DNA of 64,000 bases. It comes from Delphinapterus leucas. Lineage: Eukaryota > Chordata > Mammalia > Artiodactyla > Monodontidae. The DNA lies in contig NW_022098044.1 in NCBI RefSeq assembly GCF_002288925.2, positions 10,155,100 to 10,219,099 of the forward strand, read 5' to 3'. The translations under genes and the position numbers were made by a program. The stretch's first letter is position 1. Each line of letters begins with the position of its first letter. Shown here in pieces: positions 34,061 through 44,779 of the stretch. Below the pieces are notes generated by a model that did no database searches, was not told where the DNA came from, and saw only the letters and a program-made list of their open reading frames with translations.

Positions 34061-34852
34061 TACCTTTTGTTCTTTGTATTCTTCCTTCCTACTCACGGTC
34101 TCCAATTAGTGGTCGCTGTGTTTACACCTAAGGTGGTGCACTTTATTTGTGCAAATGGCTTTAAAAATAGTCCAATCACTTTATTAACTCTGCCTTCCAC
34201 ACACTACTGGATTGGTGGGGGGGACAGGAAGATATGCAAAAATCAGCACTGCTCAGTTTCCTGCACACAGAGCGCGTTGTGTCCTGCTGAGCCCGGGTTG
34301 TTCAGAGGAGCTTCTGAAATATAGGCCTCCCCGTGGGGCCTCAGAGCTCCAGAGGGCTTTAGGCAACCCTGACCCTTTCCATCTCGAGTCCAGCCCAGAG
34401 ACCCCAGGAAAGAATGCCGTCCACGTCCACGACCCGCCCCCCCTTCTCTCTCTCCATCATCTTTTCTTTCTTCTCTCTCCTCTTTTTTCTGCCCTTTCTG
34501 CCCACCTCCTTTTCCTGCCTGTCCTCCTCCTCCAACCTTTTTCCAGTCTTTTATTGAAAAAAGAGAAACATCTTTAATGTACTGAAAAAAGGCCTTATCT
34601 TTAACATTATTGATCCCCCCTCCACCCACCCCCTTTCCTGGCTGTGGGACCTCAGGTGCAGAGAGGCTTGAGTTAATTACCTTCTCAGTTCACAGCATGT
34701 TATCACCATGGTCTGCACAGGGTCCCTGATTAATGTGGCTGTTCATTTCCTTTTATCTTTCCACTTTCTTCCACCCCTCCCCGCACGGGCTACCATTTTA
34801 AGGTGTTTAATATATGCTTTTGTTCATATGCCTTCTTGCAAGATGTATTGTG

Positions 34853-34970
34853 GGGCTTCCCTGGTGGCGCAGTAGTTAAGAATCCGCCTGCCAATGCAGG
34901 GGACGCGGGTTCGAGCCCTGGTCCGGGAAGATCCCACATGCCGCAGAGCAACTAAGCCTGTGCACCACAA
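34853..34970 (+). mobile_element. CHR SINE, 5' part only, fused to L1
   Basis: The head and first 118 bp are intact, up to gtgcaccacaa, where L1 3' sequence begins directly. The rest of the SINE is absent on the far side of the L1. Confidence 0.88.
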
Positions 34971-35411
34971 ATAATGCTATTTGAAGCAACATGGATGGAC
35001 CTAGAGATTATCATACTAAATGAAGTAAGTCAGAAAGAGAAAGACAAATACCATATGATGTCACTTATATATGGAATCTAAAATACGACACAAATGAACA
35101 TATCTATGAAACAGAAGCAGACTCACAGACATAGAAAACAGACTTGTGGTTGCTAAGGGGGAAGGGGGGTGGGGGAGGGAAGGATTGGGAGTTTGGGATT
35201 AGCAGATGCAGACTATTATGTATATGATGGATAAACAACAAGGTCCTACTGTATAGCACAGGGAACTATATTCAGTATCCTATGATAAACCATAATGGAA
35301 AAGAATATAAAAAAAGAATGTATATATGTGTATAACCGAGTCACTTTGCTGTACAGAAGAAATTAACACAACATTGTAAATCAACTATACTTCAATAAAA
35401 TTTTTTTTTTA
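34971..35411 (+). mobile_element. L1 3' end joined to SINE head
   Basis: Starts ataatgctatttgaagcaac, a typical ORF2/3' UTR junction sequence, and ends caataaaattt then T and A residues. It is bounded on the left by a truncated SINE and on the right by a MER5A lacking its left half. Confidence 0.88.
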
Positions 35412-35525
35412 AAGCACAGATTTCTGGACCCCACCCAGCTGATTCAGGTGGGACCCCAAAATTTACATATCTAATAAGTTCCCAAGTGATGAGATGATGC
35501 CACTGCTGCAGGTGGAGGAAGCAAA
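35412..35525 (+). mobile_element. MER5A-like remnant, left half missing
   Basis: gcacagatttctggacccca and taagttcccaagtgatgaga. Begins exactly where the L1 tail ends. Confidence 0.7.
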
Positions 35526-35559
35526 CTTTGAGCACAACTGCCATATTCTTAAAACCTTT

Positions 35560-36470
35560 ACCTCACTGAGTTTTTTTCTCTACCTCACTGGCATCTCCCA
35601 TAATACCCTGCACTTCTTGGCTGTCCTCCACCCTGCACCCCTCCCCTACCTCTCCCAGGTCTCCTGGGACGTGAGGCTCCATCCACACATTTCATGATCA
35701 TATCCCCATGCCTCTCCTGAACCACACTCTTCCATCCTCTGGTAAATGCCCTGAGGTTGTCCACCCACCTCCTGGCCACTCCCCTGTAGTCACTGGAGAC
35801 TTTGGCACATGGCTCCCCATCCTTCTCTTCACCTAAAGTCCTGTCATTGTCCTTAATGACTTCAGCATCCACGTGGAAGACACGTCCTAAATCTGGTTTC
35901 TCAGATCTCCAGTGCCCTCCCCCACTCACCTCAGCCACCACTCCCATTTACTGCCAGTAATTGGCTCCATTTCCAAGGTCCTCAGTTCAGGCATCCCTCT
36001 CTCTGGCACAGTCTCTTTTCCTTCCAGCTTTCTGGTTTAACAGACTCCCTCTGACCCTTCTTGGACCTCACCAGCATCTCTACCTTCTCCTGATCCATCC
36101 CATTTCTCCTTCCCCTTCCTTCATTCCCTCCTTACCCAACTTAGATTCCACGATTCACCATTCCAACAGCGTTATTGTCTCAGTTCCCTAAACTCTGTTG
36201 CTGCTATATTTTCACTGTCTGGCAAAAGCCATGGATGAGCTCTGTGATCCACCTTCTCAGTGCTTCTTCCTGAGCAGTGGCTGGGGAGCGTCACTCAGGG
36301 CAGAAGGTTCCACTGCAAAGTCCAGGTCACCAGATGGACCCTCACCACCACCTGGCCATCCTACTCATTTCTGTGGTCACCTCTCTGCACCATTCTCTGT
36401 AACAACCCTCTTCAACCTTCTCCCCAAGCTTCCAACACCCTCCCTTTACTTCACATACAGAATATAAGTC
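35560..36470 (+). mobile_element. L2 ORF2 endonuclease-region fossil
   Basis: Around 35840-35890 the plus strand reads tccttaatgacttcagcatc then cacgtgga, translating as LNDFSIHVE, which corresponds to the GDFN-I-H motif of CR1/L2 endonucleases. Many stops; no function. Confidence 0.65.
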
Positions 36471-36824
36471 ATCGGATGGGGTCTCCCTTATCTTTTTCCT
36501 AATTGCATTGAGAGAGACCCAGGCGACTTTCAGGAAAAGGGTGGTAGTCCTGTGCTAGGTAGAGAGCATGCCAAAACCAGGTTACAACCAATGCAGTTAT
36601 TTTAAATGTTTCAACACAACAAATTAGTGATTTTTAACATACCCACACAAATACAATGGCTATAGGTACAAATACATTTGGTAATAACATCATATGTCTA
36701 AATCTGAGGACCTTCCAGAATGTGGGACCCTCCTGGGCACCAACAGACCCCGCGCATCGCCCTCCACTTCCTAGACTTTTTTCCAGCACAGCAGAGGTTC
36801 CCCGCCCCCCCACCCCACCCGTGG

Positions 36825-36965
36825 CTGCACATTGGAGTCACTTGGGGAAGCTGGCTGCACCTGCAGATCATTTGAATCAGAGCCTCTAGGGGAGGGCTCA
36901 GACGTCAGCATTTTCTAAGCTCCCCAGGTGATGCCAGCTTGCATTCGAAGCTGAGAAACCTACAC
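36825..36965 (+). mobile_element. MER5A-like remnant
   Basis: cattggagtcacttggggaa, agctccccaggtgatgccag and gaagctgagaaaccta. Confidence 0.75.
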
Positions 36966-37089
36966 TGTAGGAACTGCTCCTCCTCTGTCTATCCCCTCAC
37001 TGTACTTCCTCCCCACTCCCTCCCTCTCCACTGGTTTATTCCTAAAAGCTTTTAAACATGCCCAAGTCTCTCCCACTTAAAAAAAATAT

Positions 37090-37280
37090 TACCCTTGAAC
37101 AACATGGGGGTTGGGGGTACCTACCCGAGCCGTCCAAAACCCTCCTTTACAGTTGGCCCTCCGTATCCATGGTTCTGCGTCCGCAGATTCAGCCAACTGC
37201 AGACCGTGTAATACATATGTATTGAAAAAAATCTGCATAGAAGCGGAACCGCGCATTTAGGGTTCAAGGGTCCACTGTAC
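37090..37280 (+). mobile_element. Tigger-like DNA transposon (MER2/MER8 style)
   Basis: cagttggccctccgtatcca, cgcagattcagccaactgca, and ends cttgaacaacatggggg / gggttcaagggtccactgta that look like terminal inverted repeats. Confidence 0.65.
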
Positions 37281-37404
37281 ATATGCACACAAATAGCCTT
37301 TGACTCCCATCCCGTTGTCTGCTCCCTCCCACCCCAGGGCTCTTACCTGGAAGGTTCTCCTCCAGTTTTAAGCTGTACAGAGACTGGTGACTCCTAGTTC
37401 AACC

Positions 37405-37545
37405 CTTAGCACCACTTCTCAAACTTTCATATGCACTCGGATCACCTGGGCGATCTGGTTAAAATGCAGATTTAGATTCTGCAGGCCTGGGCGGGGGACC
37501 AAGATTCTGCATTTTAACAAACTTGTGTGTGCTGCATGCCGATAT
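37405..37545 (+). mobile_element. MER5A/MER5B-like remnant
   Basis: cacttctcaaactttcatat, tcggatcacctgggcgatct and attctgcattttaacaaact. Confidence 0.75.
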
Positions 37546-37589
37546 TGTGCTCAGTCTTCAAGCAGGAAAACTTTATTTTATTTTTTACT

Positions 37590-37728
37590 TATTTTTTTAG
37601 TGGGAATTTATTTATTTTTTTGCTGCACCGCGTGGCATGTGGGATCTTAGTTCCCCGACCAGGGATCAAACCCAGGTCCCCTGCACTGCAAGTGTGGAGT
37701 CTTAACCACTGGACAGCCAGGGAAGTCC
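37590..37728 (-). mobile_element. Short CHR SINE
   Basis: T-rich left end, tRNA head ending ggaagtccc at the right. Similar aagcag...aacttta flanks on both sides suggest the duplication. Confidence 0.85.
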
Positions 37729-37734
37729 CAAGCA

Positions 37735-38032
37735 GAGAAGCTTTAGACCCCTGCTCAAGGTCTCCTTGGGAAAGCCTCCTCTGACCTTCCTAAATTCTAT
37801 CCCCACCATCAGACACTCTCAGCTCGGCTTGTCTCCTTCCCAGCACTTAACCCTATTGCTATGGGACATTGTGCTTATGATTATTTTATCACAGCCTACT
37901 CCACCAGAAAATAAGCCTTCCACGAAGGCATGGGACATTTCTATCTGGGTTTGCTTGCCAGTTGTGCTGCCATTGTGTTGCCTCACGCAGTGCCTGGTAC
38001 ACAGCAGGTGCCCTATTTGTAAACAAATGTAA
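37735..38032 (+). mobile_element. L2 3' end
   Basis: gaaagcctcctctgaccttc and gcagtgcctggtacacagca. Confidence 0.75.
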
Positions 38033-38739
38033 ACCTTTGTAGGAAGTATGAAGGAATACATTGCTCAGTCAGTCAAAGGAGCAGTTCCTGTTTCCGCCCT
38101 AAAGTCCCAGGCCCTCTTTGTTCTCCTTTTAGCCCCTCACCTCACTCTAGGCTCTGGCCCCCAAGACCAGGAGCTGAGAAAGCGATGCAGGAGATGTCTG
38201 GGTTAAAAGTCTCTTCTCTGCCCCCAGGCATGACTTAACTCCCCCAGACAACCCAAAGGAAACAGGCCCAACAAATCTTTCTAGTTCCTGGCTGGCAACT
38301 GATCTTTTTTGTTGTTATTATTGTTAAGTGTTGCGTGGAAAGGGTTAAAGCATTTACAGAAAGCGAAGGACCTCTCTCCAGCCCTCCATGACGACTCTTG
38401 AGATGCTCTGCAAAAGGTCAGATGTTTCCAGAATCTCAACAGACAGCCTGTGTCTGTTTAAAGGGAAAGACAACAAGTTCTCGGCCCCCAGCCAGCCCTC
38501 ATGGGCAATTCTCGCCTGGCTCTGTAGGCAGCCAGCCAGATGCCTGGCCAAAGAGTACACCCACCCCCGCCCCCTCTAGATGGCCCTGGGCAGGCCAGAA
38601 CTCTCCAGCCCCCAGCCTGGAGTCCCTTCCCCTGGGGAAGGCTGGCATCTGACAAATAGGGCACGCATACCAACTGCTTGGGCCTGTGATGCACGAGTGA
38701 TGCACGAGGAATGGGGGGGAGGGACAACTTCCTGTGAAC

Positions 38740-39060
38740 ATTGAATCTTTTCAGCTGGAAGGGACTGTATTCTGACCCTGTCACCTTAGAGATGAGGCTC
38801 AGAGAGGGGTGCCTGTAAGGTAGTGTAAGAATATCCTAACCCAGTATCGGGAAACCTCGGTTCAGAATCCAGTTCAGGTGCCCTGAGCTGTGAGATCTCG
38901 GGCACAATGTGGGTCCTTTCTATGTGTCTGTATCTATTTGTAAAAAGTTTGTACGAATACCTCCCACCCCAGGTAGCTTGCCCAAGATCACACACAGCAC
39001 AAACCAAGGTTTTCTGACTCCCAGCCAAGGGCCCAGTCCCCTCCAGAGGTGAGCAGACTA
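38740..39060 (-). mobile_element. MIR with a second MIR-like piece inside
   Basis: Reversed MIR parts (gagatgaggctcagagaggg on the left, gcttgcccaagatcacacac on the right) are separated by about 170 bp that read like a forward MIR head. Confidence 0.55.
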
Positions 39061-39109
39061 CCTTAAGCACTGATTGATCTTGAAAAGTTGCTGAAGACAC
39101 AGTTAAATA

Positions 39110-39140
39110 GGGACTTCCCTGGTGGCGCAGTGGTAAAAAA
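39110..39140 (+). mobile_element. Micro-SINE: first 25 nt of a CHR SINE plus A6
   Basis: Only gggacttccctggtggcgca and gtggt are present, followed by A residues. It is flanked by perfect 16-bp direct repeats, aagacacagttaaata, at 39094-39109 and 39141-39156. This is a genuine retroposition of a fragment, not decay of a full SINE. Confidence 0.92.
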
Positions 39141-39302
39141 AAGACACAGTTAAATAACTTTGTCTTTTATTACTTAATCATGTTCTTTGCACAAACCAAA
39201 AAAAATTCATATTCCCACCCCCTGGAGGAAATAACTGCTAATATTCTGGCATTTATCCTTTTGCAATGTCAAAGCATATATAAGGTATATATCTGTATAT
39301 GT

Positions 39303-39423
39303 TTGTTTGTTTTTCTTGGCCGTGCAGTGCGGCCTGTGGGATCTTCCCCAACCAGGGATTGAACCTGGGCCCTTGGCAGTGTAAGTGCAGAGTCCCTAAC
39401 AACTGGACCACCAGGGAATTCCC
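39303..39423 (-). mobile_element. Short CHR SINE inside old L1
   Basis: tgtttttcttggccgtgcag at the left, tRNA head ccaccagggaattcc at the right. It splits an old L1 remnant. Confidence 0.88.
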
Positions 39424-39460
39424 TATATACTTTTTCAACAATGAGATCACAGGAGATCTA

Positions 39461-39486
39461 CCTATCTATCTATCATCTATCTATCT
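39461..39486 (+). repeat. (CTAT)n microsatellite
   Basis: Tetranucleotide array with one unit shortened to cat. Confidence 0.9.
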
Positions 39487-40086
39487 ACACTTTTATATAC
39501 ATATTGTTCTTTTCCATATAACTTTTCAGTGGACAATTGACATCCTTTCACGTCTAGATATAGTTGGATAAATGAAGCATTCTATAGTTTGTTTAATCTC
39601 CTATGTCTAGACATTTAGGTTTTCAGTTTTTCATTATGAGCAATAAAAATCCATCTTTATTCACTTGTTCTGTTATTTTCTTAGGATAAATTCCTCACTG
39701 TGGACTGTTGGATCAAAGTGTCTGTGTATTTTTAAGGCTTCTGATATATGCTGCCAGACTGTCCTCTAGAAAAGCTGTGATAATTGTTATTTCTTCAAAC
39801 AACATATTTATATACGAAGGCTGGTCCTTCTTTAACTAGAAAGCTAATCTCTTCAACAGCACACTCAGCTTTGGGAAGACAAGGGTGGGAAAAAGTAGAG
39901 CCCAGATCGACTGAACAGGGCTGGTTGACGCAGGGCAGCTGTTTTGCACCTGATCCACTGCTGCATCTCACCAGGCAGCTACTGCTGGGGCCAATAAGAT
40001 GCTCCTCTCTCCCAGCCCACATCACAGCTGGGGCCATGGGGTACACGAAAAACTGGTCCAGATATTGCCCTAGAAAACTCTGATAG

Positions 40087-40204
40087 GGACTTCCCTGGTG
40101 ATCCAGTGGTTAAGACTCCTGTGCTCCCAGTGCAGGGGGCATGGGTTTGATCCCTGGTCGGGGAACAAAGATCCTGCATGCCACAGGGCGTGGCCCCCCC
40201 AAAA
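40087..40204 (+). mobile_element. Short CHR SINE with perfect duplication
   Basis: Target duplication aaaactctgatag at 40074-40086 and 40205-40217, exact. Ends in ccccccc then A8. Confidence 0.95.
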
Positions 40205-40329
40205 AAAACTCTGATAGATGGAAAGGGACTTTCTTTTCCCATATTTCTTTGTACACCCCACCTCCAGCCCTCTAAACAACCACCCTCAAGTACTCTTTAT
40301 TTCCTAGTTAGACACCACTACTTTGGTAA

Positions 40330-40520
40330 GCTACTGTTTATTAAAGGTTTCATTTATACTACTACATTTCATGTCTGCATTGGCCCAGGAAGCAGGTACA
40401 GGCGAGAAAACTGAGTCTTGGGTAGATCAAGCATCTTGTCTAAGGGAACTCAGCAGGTGAATAACCTACTTGGGATTCAAAGCTAGGTCTGTCTGACTAA
40501 CAAACCTGTGTTTTATTTTT
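40330..40520 (-). mobile_element. MIR-like
   Basis: gcgagaaaactgagtcttgg and gattcaaagctaggtctgtc. Confidence 0.65.
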
Positions 40521-40584
40521 AAATTACTGTAGAACTACTATGTATATCAATTAAACACGAAGGCTTGGAAGGATGCAGCTGGTT

Positions 40585-41005
40585 TGGGGTGGGTGGTAGA
40601 CATTACCAGGGCTCACCAATATTTCCAGCTCCCTTCTTTTTCTGGATACATAGGAGAACCATACTTCCATACTGTCTGGAAGTTAGGTGTAGCCACGTGA
40701 CTTGCTCTGGCCAGTGAAATGTGAGGAAAAGTGACACGTGTCCCTTCTGGGGGAGGCATTCAAGAACCAGTGTGCAGTTCTCATGCATTCTTCCCTTGCA
40801 GTGGTGAGCCCTGAAGCCTCATGTTGGGATGGTGGCATCATAAGAGTTTAATGATGACTAAGGTGCTGACTACAAAGTGCTGAGCCTATGCAAGCCACGT
40901 TGGGAATTTAAGCATGGGCAAGAAAGAAATCTTGGTTGTTTTAAGCCAGAGATGTTTAGAGGTGTTTGTTACCACATCATAACCTAGCCTATCCTGACTT
41001 CTACA
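40585..41005 (+). mobile_element. MLT1-type LTR (ERVL-MaLR), non-coding
   Basis: cacgtgacttgctctggcca, ggttgttttaagccagagat and the end ttaccacatcataacctagc. A solitary, decayed LTR; no retroviral gene is present. Confidence 0.65.
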
Positions 41006-41101
41006 AGTGGCAATGGGGAGTTTCATGTCTTAGTCTAAATTTTTCTGTAATTTTTATCCTTTGAGAAGATATCCATTTATAATTAAAAAAATAAGAGTCA
41101 T

Positions 41102-41945
41102 GGGACTTCCCTGGTGGTCCAGTGGCTAGGACTCCATGCTCCCAATGCAGGGGGCCCGGGTTCCATCCCTGGTCAGGGAACTAGATCCCACATGCCACAA
41201 CTAAGAGTTTGCATGCTGCAACTGAAAGATCCTACATGCCGCAACTAAAAGATCCTACGTGCCACAACTAAAGATCTCGCATAAGCACTATTTACAATAG
41301 CCAGGACATGGAAGCAACTTAAGTGTCCATCGACAGATGAATGGATAAAGAAGATGTGGCACCTATATACAATGGAATATTACTCAGCCATAAAAAGAAA
41401 TGAAACTGAGTTATTTGTAGTGAGGTGGATGGACCTAGAGTCTGTCACACAGAGTGAAGTAAGCCAGAAAGAGAAAAACAAATACCGTATGCTAACACAT
41501 ATATATGGAATCTAAAAAAAAAAAAAAAGGTTCTGAAGAACTTAGGGCTAGGACAGGAATAAAGATGCAGATGTAGAGAATGGACTTGAGGACACAGGGA
41601 GGGGGAAGGGTAAGCTGGGACAAAGTGAGAGAGTAGCATTGACATATATGCACTACCAAATGTAAAACAGATAGCTAGTGGGAAGCAGCCGCATAGCACA
41701 AGGAGATCAGCTCAGTGCTTTGTGACCACCTAGAGGGGTGGGATAGGGAGGGTGGGAGGGAGATGCAAGAGGGAGGGGATATGCAGATATATGTATGTAT
41801 ATAGCTGATTCACTTTGTTATACAGCAGAAACTAACACAACATTGTAAAGCAATACTCCAATAAAGATGTTAAAAAAAAAAAAAGATCTCACATGCTGCA
41901 ACTAAGACTGGCGCAGCCAAATAAATAAATAAATATTTTTAAAAA
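41102..41945 (+). mobile_element. CHR SINE split by an L1
   Basis: SINE sequence occupies 41102-41281 and 41882-41945. An L1 3' end sits between them and duplicated aaagatctcgca / aaagatctcaca. The SINE itself is flanked by agtcat. Confidence 0.9.
41282..41881 (+). mobile_element. L1 3' end nested in a SINE
   Basis: Last part of ORF2 plus 3' UTR, ending aataaagatgtt and A12. Duplicated target aaagatctcgca at 41270-41281 and aaagatctcaca at 41882-41893. Confidence 0.92.
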
Positions 41946-42325
41946 AGTCATAATACACATTCACACAATTGGGAACATAATATACACCCTGCTATGCAAC
42001 TTCCCTCTTATTCTTAAAACTAACCATTTCCTATGTCACTTTACCTAGGTCTACTTCATTCCTGTTTTTTTTTTTTGGCCGTGCAGCAACACGCAGGATC
42101 TTAGTTCCCTAACCAGGGATCGAACCGGGGCCCCTTGCAGTGGAAGCACACAGTCTTAACCACTGGACCACCAGGGAAGTCCCTACTTCATTCTTTTTAA
42201 CAGCTGCATACTATTCTATTCTCTGAATATACCATAATGTTTTACAACTGACCACTATTGACAGACATATAGGTTGTTTTGGGTTATTCACAAAATACAC
42301 ACTCTAAGCTACGGCTAGGCTGTTG
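41946..42325 (-). mobile_element. Old L1 remnant, split by a SINE
   Basis: tttttaacagctgcatacta, then attctattctctgaatatac after the SINE, a standard reversed L1 motif. Confidence 0.65.
42062..42182 (-). mobile_element. Short CHR SINE inside old L1
   Basis: T tract at left, tRNA head at right. Perfect target duplication ctacttcattc at 42051-42061 and 42183-42193. Confidence 0.95.
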
Positions 42326-42596
42326 CAACATTTCTGGGAAAGGGAGGACTACTATTTACTTTCCCTTTATGGTTCATATCTTGCCGTTAGTTTACAGCCT
42401 GAGCTCAGCACTCAAGAGAGCTGTGGGCACCTCCTAGAGAGAGATGAATAAGCCAAGTGTGCCTGCACCCTTCTCAGGACGCACGGATGCGGAGGCTGGT
42501 GACAGCCTGTGCGTGTGCATGTGTGAAGGCTGGGAGCTGGCCTGGGAGAGCAGGGCAGGGAGGCACGTACACATGCAACTTGGGCTGGACTGATCC

Positions 42597-42658
42597 TGAC
42601 TCATAGGTTCAGGCAGATAAGTTAACGGCCTGGAGCTCTCTGACTGAGTTCTGACTCA
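42597..42658. promoter_or_regulatory. Pair of AP-1 sites in unique intergenic block
   Basis: TGACTCA at 42597-42603 and 42652-42658, with cagataa (GATA-type) at about 42613 between them. The block 42330-42990 has no recognisable repeat, in contrast to both flanks. Confidence 0.4.
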
Positions 42659-42999
42659 CTCAGACAATTATCCATAAACAAGTCCTCTCACTTCTCAGTT
42701 TTCTTCCAAGCGCCACTACACAATCTTTGGGAAGGGCTGTGACATTAATTGTTTGGAGTCTGAGAAAGATGAGAGCTGTTCAAAGAGAGTGCCAAGAGGA
42801 TTATAAGTGCTGGCCTCATTCATAGGAAGATGTCTAATTACTCCTTATTACATTCGTATTTTGAAAGGCCCCCAAGTAGAGGGTCCGATAGTGGCTGACA
42901 CAGGTTTTCCCGCATTCCATTCCCAAAGTGATTTGACCGAAAACATTGGTCATGTGCCTATCAAGAGCTCTTCCCATTCCTTTCTCTTCAATGGCTTTT

Positions 43000-43480
43000 C
43001 TCAATTCCTTTTTAAGATAAAAACAGCTTTATTATTATTATTTCTGATTATAAAGGAAACGCTTGCTCAGACAATACCAAAAAGCATAAAATGAGAGTGG
43101 AAATCACCCAGCAGGCCATCCCCAGAGAGGCCACTGTTGACATTTTGGTTTCTTTTCTTTTCTTTTTTTTTTTAACCTTTATTTTTATTTATTTTTGACT
43201 GCATCGGGTCTTAGTTGCGGCACTCGGGATCTTTCGTTGCGACGCACAGGCTTCTCTCTATTTGTGGCATGCGGGCTTAGTTGTCCCATATGGAATGTGG
43301 GATCTTCGTCCCCCGACCAGGGATTGAACCCACGTCCCTTGCATTGGAAGGCAGATTCTTAACCACTGGACCACCAGGGAAGTCGCACTATTGACATTTT
43401 GAAGTACATCTTTCCAAACTGACTCTATGTTCGCCTGCACGGCCACATAGGCACATACAAATCAAGTTACCAATCAGTAT
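43000..43480 (-). mobile_element. Old L1-like remnant, split by a SINE
   Basis: Both flanks of the SINE at 43148 look like reversed L1 3' sequence (aaaagcataaaatgagagtg on the left). Assignment is tentative. Confidence 0.4.
43148..43386 (-). mobile_element. CHR SINE, medium length
   Basis: Target duplication actgttgacattttg at 43133-43147 and actattgacattttg at 43387-43401 (one mismatch). Confidence 0.93.
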
Positions 43481-43734
43481 AGCCCTCCTTTGGAGGAGCT
43501 GCTGTGTATTCCATCGTACGGGTGCAGCTGGAAGCCTCTCATCTCCTCCCTCTCTTGCTGCAAGGTCTAGCAGAAGGCCATGGCAAGACTTTAATAAACT
43601 CTTAATGAGCTAATAAAGGCATCTAAAGATGGCCTTAGGATTTGAACCATTTATGCCTTGAAGAACTCCATCTTCTGTGCAGCTGGAAGTGAATTCACAT
43701 GCAGATGAGCATGGCGGGCAGGACACCCTGCTGG

Positions 43735-43925
43735 GAGTCAGGCCAGCTGGTTCTACAGCTGAGTTCTAGACCTGCCTTTGCCACTTTCCTGGTGGGCAAG
43801 TCCTTTTGTCTCTCTGAGCCTCATCTGCACTTGAATATATGTGAAACCGGTTGTGACATACAACTATGCAGAGTACAAAGTACTATGTACTTATGCACTA
43901 AGCACTAGGTACTAGGTACTATTTA
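43735..43925 (+). mobile_element. MIR
   Basis: gttctagacctgcctttgcc and tgtctctctgagcctcatct; the right end decays into gtact repeats. Confidence 0.7.
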
Positions 43926-44049
43926 GAGGCACTACTAAAGAGCAGGGAAGAAACTGGGGTTTCTCAGCCAAGAAAGAGGGCAAAATTTAGAGTTTCCCTG
44001 GATATGGCTTAAGGGGATAACACATACATCATAGAGTTCTAGAAAAACT

Positions 44050-44105
44050 TAGAATCAACTATACTTCAATAAAAAAAATTTTTTAATAAAATAAAAAAAA
44101 AAAAG
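44050..44105 (+). mobile_element. Ultra-short L1 3' end
   Basis: About 25 bp of L1 3' terminus (atcaactatacttcaataaa) plus an A-rich tail, flanked by agaaaaac on both sides. Confidence 0.65.
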
Positions 44106-44244
44106 AAAAACCGAGCAGAAAAGAACCTCGGAGATCAGAGTACTACCCCCTCACACAATAATTCTGAATATCTGCGCATCTGTAACATGACCTAATGGAA
44201 AAATGGGTTTGGAATGTGGGTTTTTCTCTCTTAAGGCATTCTCA

Positions 44245-44465
44245 TGTCTGGCTTGGAGTCCTGGAAAGAGCTTCCTAAGTGTCTAGTCCTGGATCAGCAC
44301 CTATGACGCATATGACCTTAGGCAAGTTCCTTAAGCCTCTGCGAGCCTCGATTTTCTCATCTATAAAACGGGGCTTCTGATCTTGCCCTACCTATCTTAC
44401 AGGTAGATGTGACATGAGGTTTAAATAAGGCACCGCGTGTGAAAGTGTTTTGGAAATCTAAAGTG
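44245..44465 (+). mobile_element. MIR
   Basis: cgattttctcatctataaaa then cggggcttctgatc, and gacatgaggtttaaataagg. Confidence 0.8.
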
Positions 44466-44573
44466 ACTTCACACCTGCAAAGCTGCCTCACTATAGCTCT
44501 GGTCCACTGCCCAGAGCGGAGAGGCGTGAAGGGAATGGCCACCAAGACCCTTGTTCAAAAGTGGGTCTTACAG

Positions 44574-44708
44574 GGACCTCCCTGGCGGTCCAGTGGTTAA
44601 GACTCTGTGCTTCCACCGCAGGGGCATAGGGTTCGATCCCTGGTTGGGGAACTAAGATCCCGCATGCCGCACAGCATGGCCAAAAATTAAAAAAAAAAAA
44701 AAAAATTT
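44574..44708 (+). mobile_element. Short CHR SINE
   Basis: Perfect 15-bp target duplication aagtgggtcttacag at 44559-44573 and 44709-44723; long A tail. Confidence 0.95.
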
Positions 44709-44779
44709 AAGTGGGTCTTACAGAAGGGGCCATCTAGAGAGAGCCCCTGAGCACCAGTGATCGCTCTGGAGCTGGGGAG

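Larger units (their letters stand above)
39165..39790 (-). mobile_element. Old L1 remnant, split by a SINE
   Basis: AT-rich; contains gacatttaggttttcagttt and the pattern typical of reversed old L1 3' ends. Confidence 0.6.

Noticed and set aside
35840..35890. Endonuclease-like motif as a live gene
   Set aside because: It is part of an L2 fossil with many stop codons.
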